A stretch of 64,000 bases of DNA from Pelosinus sp. IPA-1 (GTDB lineage Bacteria > Bacillota > Negativicutes > DSM-13327), in contig NZ_BSVC01000004.1 of the NCBI RefSeq assembly GCF_030269905.1, forward strand, positions 1 through 64,000, written 5' to 3'. Shown in pieces: positions 43,013-51,535 of the stretch. The translations under genes were made by a program, and so were the position numbers. A model generated the notes under the pieces. That model was not told the origin of the DNA and did not search any database. It worked only from the letters and a program-made list of their open reading frames with translations. Every line of letters starts with the position of its first letter. Within the stretch, counting starts at the first letter, position 1.

Positions 43013-43399
43013 GTGGAAATTATTCAAATTGTCGGGCTTGGATTTGTTGTAACCTTACTTATCTTAACAATTAAACGAGAAAGGCCGGAAATTGCCGTAC
43101 AGTTAAGTTTAACCTTAGCAACCATCATCTTTTTAATAGTTCTTACTAAAATTAATGTTATTCTAAATTTATTCCGTGATATGGCGGATAAAGCTAATAT
43201 TAGTCAAATGTATTTAAATACGATATTAAAAATTATTGGTATTTCCTATATTACTGAATTTGGAGCTCAAGTATGCCGAGATGCAGGCGAAGGAGCAGTA
43301 GCAGGTAAAATTGAATTTGCAGGTAAAGTGTTAGTTATGGTAATGGCCGTTCCTATTATCGCTTTGGTAATGGATACCATTGTCAGATTGATTCCATGA
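43013..43399 (+). CDS. spoIIIAD: Stage III sporulation protein AD
   Basis: The product is 128 aa from GTG 43013, with AAGGGG 8 bp upstream; GTG 43004 overlaps the ribosome site. The start reads (V)EIIQIVGLGFV as in the family. Three to four membrane helices and the EFGAQVCRDAGEGAVAGKIE loop are present. Part of the mother-cell channel. Confidence 0.9.
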   Translation: MEIIQIVGLGFVVTLLILTIKRERPEIAVQLSLTLATIIFLIVLTKINVILNLFRDMADKANISQMYLNTILKIIGISYITEFGAQVCRDAGEGAVAGKIEFAGKVLVMVMAVPIIALVMDTIVRLIP

Positions 43400-43407
43400 G
43401 GTGAAAC

Positions 43408-44568
43408 ATGAAAATATTTATTATGGCAATAGTATGGCTAATGATTAGCATAACTAGTGTTTTTGCCAATCCCTTAAATAGTGTTGAAATTGAGCAGCAA
43501 CTATTAGAGAAAGTTTCTCCTGAAAACATTAATCAATTTATTCAGCAAGTTAATCAAGAACTAAATGATGAGATGCCCTTATTAAATAGTGACACCATTC
43601 ATGGTATAGCAACTCAAGGCTTAAATGTAAGCTGGCAACATCTCAGGCAATCCATAATTGCAAATTTCTTTCACGAAATAACAGTAAGTACTCATTTAAT
43701 GGGTAAATTATTATTTCTAGCAGTATTATGTGCTATGTTACAAAATCTACAGAATTCATTTGAAAAATCTAGTATTTCTTTATTAGCCTATAGTGTTTGT
43801 TTTATTTTTATGTCATCGATTGCTCTAACTGCTTTTTATAATACATTAAAATTAGCAAGTCAAACAGTGGGGTATATGGTTGGATTTATGGAGGCTTTGT
43901 TACCCCTTTTAATGTCACTCTTAGCAGGAGTTGGGGCGATAACTTCTGCAAGTTTGTTTACTCCCTTAATGTTATTTGTCATAAGTAGTATGAGTGTTAT
44001 TGTTAAAGATGTGGTTTTGCCTTTGTTATTTTTAACAGCAGCTCTTGAATGCTTAAACTTTCTTTCTGATACATACCGTTTAAGTAATTTAGCGAGTATA
44101 TTAAAACAATCAGGCATGATAATACTCGGCTTTTCAATGGTAATATTTATTGGAGTTATTACAATTCAAGGTACAGCAGGTAGTATTGCCGATGGGCTAG
44201 CACTGCGCACGGCAAAATTCGCAACAGCAACCTTTATTCCTGTAGTAGGCAAAATGTTTGCCGACACGGTGGAATTAGTAATGGGCGCATCCCTACTTTT
44301 AAAAAATGCAGTTGGAATTTTTGGTATTATCATAGTATCTATGATTTGCATACTTCCCTTAATTAAGATATTATCTTTAATTTTGGTGATAAAAATTTCT
44401 GGTGCATTAGTACAACCACTAGGTGATGAAAAAATGGCAAAATGTCTTGATTCTATAGGAAATAATTTATTTTTAGTATTTGGTGCAGTATTAACAGTTG
44501 CTTTAATGTTTTTTTTAGATATAACCATGATTCTAGCTGCAGGTAGTGCAGCTATGATGCTGAGGTAG
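43408..44568 (+). CDS. spoIIIAE: Stage III sporulation protein AE
   Basis: The 386-aa polytopic membrane protein has a signal peptide (about 1-20), a soluble N-terminal domain and seven or more helices. LLPLLMSLLAGVGAITSASL and the QGTAGSIADGLALRTAKFA segment mark the family. It is the largest membrane component of the channel. Confidence 0.92.
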   Translation: MKIFIMAIVWLMISITSVFANPLNSVEIEQQLLEKVSPENINQFIQQVNQELNDEMPLLNSDTIHGIATQGLNVSWQHLRQSIIANFFHEITVSTHLMGKLLFLAVLCAMLQNLQNSFEKSSISLLAYSVCFIFMSSIALTAFYNTLKLASQTVGYMVGFMEALLPLLMSLLAGVGAITSASLFTPLMLFVISSMSVIVKDVVLPLLFLTAALECLNFLSDTYRLSNLASILKQSGMIILGFSMVIFIGVITIQGTAGSIADGLALRTAKFATATFIPVVGKMFADTVELVMGASLLLKNAVGIFGIIIVSMICILPLIKILSLILVIKISGALVQPLGDEKMAKCLDSIGNNLFLVFGAVLTVALMFFLDITMILAAGSAAMMLR

Positions 44569-44578
44569 GTGTTTTTTA

Positions 44579-45181
44579 TTGATTGCTATGTTTACTGGCT
44601 GGGTTAAATATATTATTTTTGTTGTTTTATTTGCATCATTTTTAGAACTTTTATTACCAAGTAGTAGTATGCAACGATTTGTCAGGGTAATCATGGGATT
44701 ATTTATTATGTTAGCAATTATGAATCCAATTATTTCAATAGTACAAAATCATTTAATACCAACAAACCAAATACCAGCACTGAGTACAAATTTTGGTAAT
44801 TCCATAATGAATGATTCAATGAACATGTCTAACGATCGTGAAAAGTTATCTCTTGAACTGTATAAAAAAGAATTAGCCCAGCAAATGAAAATTTTAGTAA
44901 TGGCTATTGATGGTGTAGCCGATGTTCATGTAAATATAGAAGTTAATACCGTCAAGAATAGCAGTATAGTAAGTGGTATTGAAAGTGTTATTTTATATAT
45001 TAAGCCGGGTTTATCGGCAAAGGATCGGAAAGTTGCTGCCGTATCAAAGATAACGATTGGCGAACAAAAAGATAAATCTGAAGACCCATATATAGATCTA
45101 AAAAAAAGAATCTCGGAGATAGTAACAGAGCTTTACCAAATTCCCAAAGAAAAAATTGAAGTAAAGACTATACATCCATAA
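44579..45181 (+). CDS. spoIIIAF: Stage III sporulation protein AF
   Basis: The 200-aa product starts at TTG 44579 (ATG 44588 is possible). Two N-terminal helices, with LPSSSMQRFVRVIMGLFIML between them, precede a soluble domain with a ring-building fold. Fits SpoIIIAF in order and length. Confidence 0.88.
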   Translation: MIAMFTGWVKYIIFVVLFASFLELLLPSSSMQRFVRVIMGLFIMLAIMNPIISIVQNHLIPTNQIPALSTNFGNSIMNDSMNMSNDREKLSLELYKKELAQQMKILVMAIDGVADVHVNIEVNTVKNSSIVSGIESVILYIKPGLSAKDRKVAAVSKITIGEQKDKSEDPYIDLKKRISEIVTELYQIPKEKIEVKTIHP

Positions 45182-45196
45182 AGGAGTGAGTAATAT

Positions 45197-45802
45197 ATGA
45201 ACGGTTTAGATACTGTTTTATCTTATACAAAAAAAATGTGGCCAAGGCAATTACTAAAAGATGGGGTACTAAACTCACGATTAATTTGGTTAGGTATTTT
45301 AGGAATAGGGCTCTTGTTATTGGGAGGAGTATTTGATCATTCCTTAATCGATTCTAATCAAAAAACTCCTACTGAAGTCAGTAAGAACCCTACTCCAGTA
45401 AATCGTAGTTATGAAGAGATTGTAGAAGGCAAATTAGCAAATGTATTATCACAGGTAAAAGGTGCCGGATCCGTTGTTGTTAATATCACGTGGGAAAATA
45501 GTAGCACGCAGGAACATGCTAAAAACGTAACAAAAGAAAGTAAAACCATTCAAGAAAAAGATACTTCAGGGGGAATTCGTAGTACTACTGAAACCAAAGA
45601 GAGTGAACAAATTCTGGTAGGCAAAGAAAATGGTATCGATCGTCCAGTTCTTGTGCGAGAAGTAAAGCCAATAATTAAAGGTGTATTGGTTATCGCTGAA
45701 GGCGCATATGATTCTAATGTTAAGGCAAACTTAACGAAAGCTGTAGAAGCTGGTTTAGGGATTCCTTCCTATAAAATAACTGTATTAGCTCAAAAAAAGT
45801 GA
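45197..45802 (+). CDS. spoIIIAG: Stage III sporulation protein AG
   Basis: The 201-aa protein has one membrane helix (about 30-48) and an intermembrane-space domain that forms a ring in Bacillus. KLANVLSQVKGAGSVVVNITWE and ILVGKENGIDRPVLVREVKP match the family. Confidence 0.9.
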   Translation: MNGLDTVLSYTKKMWPRQLLKDGVLNSRLIWLGILGIGLLLLGGVFDHSLIDSNQKTPTEVSKNPTPVNRSYEEIVEGKLANVLSQVKGAGSVVVNITWENSSTQEHAKNVTKESKTIQEKDTSGGIRSTTETKESEQILVGKENGIDRPVLVREVKPIIKGVLVIAEGAYDSNVKANLTKAVEAGLGIPSYKITVLAQKK

Positions 45803-45812
45803 GGAGTTTATT

Positions 45813-46343
45813 ATGAAAATATTCACTTTCCATAAAATAAATAAATATACTATATTTGCTGTTGGACTGGGTATAACTATAATGATGCTTGTCCTAGTAA
45901 AAGGTTTAGGTGCAATGCTACAAGCGAAAGTAAATCAATCGAATGCAATGCAGGTTTCCGCTACAAGTGTTTCTGAACCCATTATACCTAATAGTAGCCC
46001 AGATTTTTTTATCGAATATCGATTGGAACGAGACAAGATTCGAAGTGAGCGCTCAGACTTACTAAGAGAAAATATCAAAAATGCAAAAACAGATGATAGT
46101 AGGAATCAAGCCCAAATTACAATCCTAAAAATGATTGCTGAAAAACAGAAAGAAACTGAGATGGAAAGCCTAATAAAATCGCGCGGATTTGCTGATGCAT
46201 TAGTATTTGTCAGAGAAAATTCAGTAAGTGCCATAATAAAAACCACCTCCTTATCCCGGGAAGAAGTAGTTCAAGTAGCAGATGTAATTAGTAAGGTCTC
46301 AGGAATGAAATCTGAAGATATTTCAATTAGCGCAAAACCTTAA
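45813..46343 (+). CDS. spoIIIAH: Stage III sporulation protein AH
   Basis: The 176-aa protein has one N-terminal membrane helix and a YscJ/FliF-like domain (FADALVFVRENSVSAIIK). In Bacillus it binds SpoIIQ from the forespore. No spoIIQ gene is in this window. Last gene of the operon. Confidence 0.9.
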   Translation: MKIFTFHKINKYTIFAVGLGITIMMLVLVKGLGAMLQAKVNQSNAMQVSATSVSEPIIPNSSPDFFIEYRLERDKIRSERSDLLRENIKNAKTDDSRNQAQITILKMIAEKQKETEMESLIKSRGFADALVFVRENSVSAIIKTTSLSREEVVQVADVISKVSGMKSEDISISAKP

Positions 46344-46366
46344 TATTTGCAAGTTGCATAGCTAGT

Positions 46367-46395
46367 TTGTAAAGATGGAAAATGTTTGTTATAAT
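46367..46395 (+). promoter_or_regulatory. SigA-type promoter of the Asp23 group
   Basis: TTGTAA, 17 bp, and a perfect TATAAT. The Asp23 gene starts about 75 bp further on. Confidence 0.55.
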
Positions 46396-46469
46396 AAAAT
46401 AGCTATCGTAACGTAATTGTATTATTATATATAGTATAAAAATTATCTTGAAATGGGGGGGATTTGTGA

Positions 46470-46871
46470 GTGGATAAACGTGAACGCAGTGAAAAGATGG
46501 AAAATAATGACGTTGGCTCTATTCGTATTGCGGATGAAGTCGTAGGGATTATTGCAGGTATGGCTGCCACCGAAATTGCTGGCGTAGCAGGAATGAGTGC
46601 AGGCTTGGTAGGTGGTATTGCGGAGATGCTTGGCAAAAAAAGCCTGGCTAAAGGCGTAAAAGTAGAGGTTGGCGAGCGTGAAGCTGCCGTGGATTTATAC
46701 ATAATTGTAGAATATGGCGTACGTATACCGGACATTGCATTAAGAGTACAAGAAAACGTAAAACGTGGAATCGAATCAATGACAGGGTTAGATGTTGTAG
46801 AAGTTAATGTTCATATACAAGGCGTGGGCTTTAATCAGGATGGTAAAGAAGAGGATATTCGTGTGCGGTAA
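46470..46871 (+). CDS. Asp23/Gls24 family envelope stress protein (YqhY-like)
   Basis: The product is 133 aa from GTG 46470 behind GGGGGGG; ATG 46497 is an alternative start. The Asp23 fold shows IRIADEVVGIIAGMAATEIA, VEVGEREAAVDLYIIVEYG and VNVHIQGVGF. It is probably linked to cell-envelope and fatty-acid homeostasis as YqhY is in Bacillus. Next to AmaP, its usual partner. Confidence 0.9.
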   Translation: MDKRERSEKMENNDVGSIRIADEVVGIIAGMAATEIAGVAGMSAGLVGGIAEMLGKKSLAKGVKVEVGEREAAVDLYIIVEYGVRIPDIALRVQENVKRGIESMTGLDVVEVNVHIQGVGFNQDGKEEDIRVR

Positions 46872-46911
46872 AGTCATGTTGTAGCAGCAGTCGTGTAGAA
46901 AGGAGTAATAT

Positions 46912-47451
46912 ATGGGAATTTTTGATCGCATCATTTTATCTATTTACACCTTATTGTTAGCAATTTTATCAATAGGCGTAATCTTACTTTCTTTGCGCCT
47001 TATTTCTTTGGAATGGGTTTGGACAAGTATTTCGCTTCTTAGCGGACAATGGGAAGTTGGTTTGGTAGGGGCGGTGTTTTTATTGGTAAGTATTCGGTTG
47101 TTACTAGCAAGTATACGTTCTCACCGAATTAAAGAAACTATAGTTCATCATACCAATATGGGTGACGTACATATTTCACTTGATGCCATAAAAAATTTAG
47201 TTGAAAAAACAGCTAGACATACACGCGGTGTACGAGGAGTTAAAGTTCGTGTTAGTCATGATGGAAAAGGTTTAAAAGTATCTTTAAAAGCAGTTGTTAG
47301 TCCAGAAAACAACGTTCCAAGTGTTTCAGAAGAATTGCAAAAGAGAGTTCATGCCTATATAAAAAATACGGTTGGTGTTGAGTTAGTTGATGTACAAATT
47401 TTAGTTGAAAATATATCTAATGATTTTAAATCTAAGCAACGTGTAGAATAA
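46912..47451 (+). CDS. amaP: Alkaline shock response membrane anchor protein AmaP
   Basis: The 179-aa protein has two N-terminal membrane helices (about 7-30 and 45-65) and an Asp23-like C-terminal domain (VRGVKVRVSHDGKGLKVSL). It anchors Asp23 at the membrane in staphylococci. RBS AAAGGAG. Confidence 0.88.
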   Translation: MGIFDRIILSIYTLLLAILSIGVILLSLRLISLEWVWTSISLLSGQWEVGLVGAVFLLVSIRLLLASIRSHRIKETIVHHTNMGDVHISLDAIKNLVEKTARHTRGVRGVKVRVSHDGKGLKVSLKAVVSPENNVPSVSEELQKRVHAYIKNTVGVELVDVQILVENISNDFKSKQRVE

Positions 47452-47492
47452 TAGTTAAGAGAGAATTCTCTAGTATGTAAAGGAGTGTAAAT

Positions 47493-47723
47493 ATGAATTC
47501 CGAGTTACTAGCAAAAATATGGCAGTATCATAGCGGGAAAATTGTAGGTTTAGTGACAGGGTTTTTAGTTGGTATTTTCATTTTAGTATTCGGTTTTTTA
47601 CATACTATGTTTGTAATGCTATGCATGGTTGCTGGTTATTTGGTCGGCAAACGAATTGACGAAAAAGAAGACATTATGGATATTTTGGGTAAATTATTGC
47701 CTCCAGGATATTATCGTCAATGA
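47493..47723 (+). CDS. DUF2273 small membrane protein
   Basis: The 76-aa protein has two membrane helices, HSGKIVGLVTGFLVGIFILV and FVMLCMVAGYLVGKRIDE. It fits DUF2273, found in Asp23/AmaP operons. RBS AAAGGAG. Function unknown. Confidence 0.8.
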   Translation: MNSELLAKIWQYHSGKIVGLVTGFLVGIFILVFGFLHTMFVMLCMVAGYLVGKRIDEKEDIMDILGKLLPPGYYRQ

Positions 47724-47848
47724 AAAAAGTATGGTATACTATAAGTCCAATAGTAACGATGTTGTTATAAAAAATTTTGTATGACATACCAAATGTCATG
47801 AATTTTGTTTTACAACATTGGAGTGAAGCATAAGAAAAGAGGGAAGTT

Positions 47849-48259
47849 ATGAGCCGTAGACAAGCCCGTGAATTGGCGCTTCAGACTTTATTTCAGTTAG
47901 ATTTTAACACTACAGGTAAAGATGAAGCTCTACAGACAGCATTAAGTGAACATGATAATATTGATGAAAACACTAGAAAATACACCGAGAATCTTGTTAT
48001 TGGCACCCAGGAACATTTAAAAGAAATAGACACAATTATTGGGGACATTTCAAACGATTGGAAAATAGATCGTATGCCTGGAATTGATCGAAATATTGCT
48101 AGGATGGCAATTTATGAAATGAATTTTGGTAATGAATCATTACCACCTAATGTAGTCATTAATGAGGCTATTGAATTGGCCAAGCTTTTTGGAACTGAAG
48201 AATCAAGTCGATTTGTAAATGGAATTCTAGGAACATTGGTCAAAAGAACGGACAAGTAA
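47849..48259 (+). CDS. nusB: Transcription antitermination factor NusB
   Basis: The 136-aa protein is all-helical. It starts SRRQARELALQTLFQLDFN and has the conserved MPGIDRNIARMAIYEMN and VVINEAIELAKLFGTEESSRFVNG segments. It binds BoxA RNA with NusE for rRNA antitermination. Confidence 0.93.
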   Translation: MSRRQARELALQTLFQLDFNTTGKDEALQTALSEHDNIDENTRKYTENLVIGTQEHLKEIDTIIGDISNDWKIDRMPGIDRNIARMAIYEMNFGNESLPPNVVINEAIELAKLFGTEESSRFVNGILGTLVKRTDK

Positions 48260-48340
48260 ACTATAGTTGCTCGTCTATTAGTACCATTCAGTATTTACTT
48301 TGCATATGATACATAAAAAACATATGCGGAGGTGCTTTCT

Positions 48341-48481
48341 ATGTTTAGATATATGTTATTTGGGGCGGCAATAGGTGCATTTATAGGTTATCTTATTCCG
48401 CCAGGTAGCTTTTTTTGGTTTATATTAGGAGTAACTGGTGGTTATATAACATGTCAATGTGTAGAGCAGCGTCGATATTGA
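48341..48481 (+). CDS. Small 46-aa membrane protein
   Basis: A clear ribosome site (CGGAGGTG) precedes an ATG. The product is glycine-rich with two short hydrophobic stretches (MLFGAAIGAFIGYLIPPG and FFWFILGVTGGYITC) and a CQC motif. A terminator follows directly, which supports a real gene. Function unknown. Confidence 0.55.
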   Translation: MFRYMLFGAAIGAFIGYLIPPGSFFWFILGVTGGYITCQCVEQRRY

Positions 48482-48491
48482 AGAAAACTAT

Positions 48492-48516
48492 CCAGACTTT
48501 CGTCTGGTTTTTTTTG
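48492..48516 (+). terminator. Terminator after the 46-aa gene
   Basis: A 6-bp stem (CCAGAC with GTCTGG), a TTTC loop and a run of T. Confidence 0.75.
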
Positions 48517-48538
48517 TACTCATGTTATATGATAAATA

Positions 48539-48579
48539 GAAAATATAGTTGATAAAGTGATTTTATCAACTATATTTTC
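48539..48579 (+). repeat. Perfect 18-bp inverted repeat in the xseA leader
   Basis: GAAAATATAGTTGATAAA (48539-48556) pairs fully with 48562-48579 across a 5-nt loop. There is no T-run beyond the arm. It ends 15 bp before the xseA ATG and could influence its translation. Confidence 0.7.
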
Positions 48580-48594
48580 AAATGAAGGTGAATT

Positions 48595-49809
48595 ATGAAT
48601 ATAGTTAGTGTAAGTGAAATAACAAAATACATAAAACAACTTTTTGAGTCCGATGCTAAAGTTGCATCTGTGTTAATACGTGGAGAAATATCAAATTTTA
48701 AGAAACATTATTCTGGGCATTGTTATTTTACTCTCAAAGATAGTAATGCTACAATTAGAGCTGTAATGTTTAAAAGCCGCGCACAATATCTAAAATTTGA
48801 ACCAAGGGATGGCATGAAAGTGATTGCTGGCGGCCAAGTCACAATATTTGAAAGAGATGGCCAATATCAGTTATATGCAGTCCAATTGGTACCAGAAGGA
48901 ATTGGCGAATTAAGTATCGCTTTTGCCCAGCTAAAAGAAAAGTTGGAGGCAGAGGGACTATTTAATGATGAGCATAAACAAACACTACCAATGTTACCAA
49001 AAACAGTGGGTATTGTTACTTCACCAACAGGTGCAGTTCTTAGAGATATTATTACTGTATCTAAACGAAGACATCCCGGCATCTTACTAAAGTTATATCC
49101 TGTTCAGGTACAAGGACCAGATGCACCTTTACAAATTGTCCATGGAATTGAAGTCTTTAATAAACTGTGTAATGTTGATGTTATTATTATTGGCCGTGGT
49201 GGGGGCTCTATTGAAGAATTATGGGCATTTAATGATGAGAGAGTGATAAGAGCTATTGCCGCTTCAAAAATTCCTATTGTCTCTGCAGTTGGCCATCAGA
49301 CAGATTATACCTTGGCAGATTTTGTAGCTGATCGTCGGGCAGCTACGCCATCGCAAGCAGCAGAATTTGTTGTACCTGATGTCAGAGAGCTTTACAAATA
49401 TGTCTCTACCTTAAAAAGTATGTTAGAAAGTAATGCACGGGGTGTATTGAAGAATCATCGCATGAGGCTTGAGCAATCTGCGAAGAGCAGAGTTTTTAAA
49501 TATCCCTATGAGAACCTAGCAATAAAACAACAACTGGTCGATAACCTGCTGCAAAATTTGCAGCAGGTTATGAAGAAAATGGTCATAGAAAAACAACATG
49601 GTTTTAAAATTATGGCCGAAAAGTTATCAATGCTGAATCCACTAGCTGTATTGGCACGAGGATACGGTATTGTGCGTACAAACGATGGACAACTGGTTAA
49701 CAATGTTAAGACACTGCAGCCAGGAACAAGAGTTGAAATTGTGCTCAATGAAGGTTTGATAGATGCTGAAATAATTCGCGTACAGGAGGGGCATTATGGT
49801 AAGAGCTAA
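48595..49809 (+). CDS. xseA: Exodeoxyribonuclease VII large subunit
   Basis: The 404-aa protein is a full-length XseA. N-terminal OB-fold (about 1-100), catalytic core (VGIVTSPTGAVLRDIITV, GRGGGSIEELWAFNDE, SAVGHQTDYTLADFVADRRA, TPSQAAEF), and a long coiled-coil that binds XseB. It degrades single-stranded DNA. It overlaps xseB by 14 bp. It is the reference for the short paralogue at 9893. Confidence 0.94.
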   Translation: MNIVSVSEITKYIKQLFESDAKVASVLIRGEISNFKKHYSGHCYFTLKDSNATIRAVMFKSRAQYLKFEPRDGMKVIAGGQVTIFERDGQYQLYAVQLVPEGIGELSIAFAQLKEKLEAEGLFNDEHKQTLPMLPKTVGIVTSPTGAVLRDIITVSKRRHPGILLKLYPVQVQGPDAPLQIVHGIEVFNKLCNVDVIIIGRGGGSIEELWAFNDERVIRAIAASKIPIVSAVGHQTDYTLADFVADRRAATPSQAAEFVVPDVRELYKYVSTLKSMLESNARGVLKNHRMRLEQSAKSRVFKYPYENLAIKQQLVDNLLQNLQQVMKKMVIEKQHGFKIMAEKLSMLNPLAVLARGYGIVRTNDGQLVNNVKTLQPGTRVEIVLNEGLIDAEIIRVQEGHYGKS

Positions 49810-50062
49810 GAAAAAAGAAGAGTTAGATGAAATGTGTTTTGAAAAGGCTTTGGAAAATCTAGAAGCCATTGTAAAGCAGTTGGAAAAAGGAGAATTACCA
49901 TTAGATGAATCATTAGCCAACTTTGCTGAAGGAGTAAATTTATCAAAAATTTGTTTAAATAAATTAAATTATGCTGAACAGCAAATAGATAAAATTTTAT
50001 TAGAAGAAAAGGGAAAAGTAATAGAAAGACCCTTATTGTTAAAGGAGGACGATAGATGTTAA
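49796..50062 (+). CDS. xseB: Exodeoxyribonuclease VII small subunit
   Basis: The 88-aa helical protein carries the XseB signature FEKALENLEAIVKQLEKGEL and LDESLANFAEGV. The C-terminal tail is longer than usual by about 15 residues. Start ATG 49796 lies inside xseA, RBS AGGAGG. Confidence 0.92.
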   Translation: MVRAKKKEELDEMCFEKALENLEAIVKQLEKGELPLDESLANFAEGVNLSKICLNKLNYAEQQIDKILLEEKGKVIERPLLLKEDDRC

Positions 50063-50934
50063 AACAATATTGTCAGGAAAAAGGTAAAATAATTGATGAA
50101 GCTTTAGGCAAATTTGTTTCCTGCGAAAATATGTATCCACCAGCTATTTTTGAAGCTATGCGTTATAGTTTATTTGCGGGTGGAAAACGTTTACGTCCGA
50201 TATTACTCATGGCAGCTGCTGACGCCGTAGGTGGAACAGGTACTGATTATCTTAATATAGCCTGCGGGTTAGAAATGATTCACACCTATTCTTTAATTCA
50301 CGATGATTTACCAGCAATGGATGATGATGATTATCGAAGGGGTAAACTAACTAGCCATAAAGTTTTTGGTGAAGGTATGGCTATTTTAGCTGGAGATGGG
50401 CTATTAACTGCAGCATTTACGGTTATGTTGTCTCAGCCCGCCGTTAAGCCTGATGTGCTAGTAAAAGTCTTAGGGGAAATTAGTACTGCTGCGGGTGCTA
50501 CAGGTATGATTGGTGGACAAGTCATTGATTTGTCTTCTGAGGGAGAAGTTATTTCTATTGATACTCTCGCTTATATGCACCAAGCAAAAACAGGAGCCTT
50601 ATTTAAAGCTGCTCTAAGAGCTGGGGCACAATTAGCAAGCGCAAAAGAATGGCAAATTGAAGCATTAACAAAATATGCAGAACAATTTGGTTTGGCTTTT
50701 CAAATAACGGATGATATTTTAGATGTAACTGGATTGCAAGAAAAAATTGGAAAACCAATTGGTAGTGATATGAAAAATCACAAAGCAACCTATGTAACCT
50801 TATATTCTTTAAATGAGGCAAAGATAATGGCAAATCAAGCCGTAAATCAAGCCCTAGAAGCGTTAAGTCATTTTGGTCATGAAGCAGATATCTTAAGGGA
50901 AATGGTACGGTCTTTATTAACACGAGATAATTGA
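50056..50934 (+). CDS. ispA: Polyprenyl (farnesyl/geranylgeranyl) diphosphate synthase
   Basis: The 292-aa isoprenoid synthase has GGKRLRPILLM, the first aspartate motif DDLPAMDDDDYRRG and the second DDILD. It condenses IPP with allylic diphosphates. It overlaps xseB by 7 bp and is near dxs, linking it to isoprenoid supply. Confidence 0.92.
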   Translation: MLKQYCQEKGKIIDEALGKFVSCENMYPPAIFEAMRYSLFAGGKRLRPILLMAAADAVGGTGTDYLNIACGLEMIHTYSLIHDDLPAMDDDDYRRGKLTSHKVFGEGMAILAGDGLLTAAFTVMLSQPAVKPDVLVKVLGEISTAAGATGMIGGQVIDLSSEGEVISIDTLAYMHQAKTGALFKAALRAGAQLASAKEWQIEALTKYAEQFGLAFQITDDILDVTGLQEKIGKPIGSDMKNHKATYVTLYSLNEAKIMANQAVNQALEALSHFGHEADILREMVRSLLTRDN

Positions 50935-50944
50935 GGTGTTTATT

Positions 50945-51403
50945 GTGGCAGAGTGTATCGCTCTTATGGGAAAAAATATAATATTGGCAACCGCTCTGAC
51001 TGCTTGGTTTTGCGCTCAAGTTCTCAAGACATTAACGTCTTATTGGAAGCATGGTGCGCTTAATTTTGAACGTTTAGTAGGTGCGGGCGGAATGCCTAGT
51101 TCCCATACTGCATTAGTAATGAGCTTAGCCTGGGCTGTAGGACTTCATGATGGCTTTGATTCATCATTATTTGCTGTAACTATTGTATTGGCAAGTATTG
51201 TTATGTACGATGCAGCTGGAGTACGTAGAGCAGCTGGGAGACAAGCAAAAGTTATTAATAAGTTAGTGCGTCAGCTACGTGCGGAACATACAGTACGTGA
51301 TATTCGCTTGAAGGAGCTCTTAGGGCATACGCCTCTAGAAGTATTAGCGGGAGCAATATTAGGAATTACTATTGCCCATGGCTTTAAGAATTTATTAGGA
51401 TAA
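50945..51403 (+). CDS. Divergent PAP2 family membrane protein (YuiD-like)
   Basis: The product is 152 aa from GTG 50945, with GAGG 8 bp upstream; GTG 50936 is an alternative. Four membrane helices, GAGGMPSSHTALVMSLAWAVG near residue 50, and YDAAGVRRAAGRQAKVIN are DUF212 signatures. It may act on prenyl or lipid phosphates, which fits its place between ispA and dxs (inference). Confidence 0.85.
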   Translation: MAECIALMGKNIILATALTAWFCAQVLKTLTSYWKHGALNFERLVGAGGMPSSHTALVMSLAWAVGLHDGFDSSLFAVTIVLASIVMYDAAGVRRAAGRQAKVINKLVRQLRAEHTVRDIRLKELLGHTPLEVLAGAILGITIAHGFKNLLG

Positions 51404-51416
51404 CAAGTATATTCAT

Positions 51417-51438
51417 AAGGGCTTTGTGATAAGCCCTT
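51417..51438 (+). terminator. Weak terminator hairpin
   Basis: An 8-bp stem (AAGGGCTT with AAGCCCTT) with no strong T-run. Confidence 0.5.
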
Positions 51439-51535
51439 AATATCACAGTAACTATAGAAAACTTAATGCTGATTGAATCATGTTATGTTATAATGTTTTT
51501 ACAGATTGTGGATTACTGAAAGAGGGTTGTTATAT

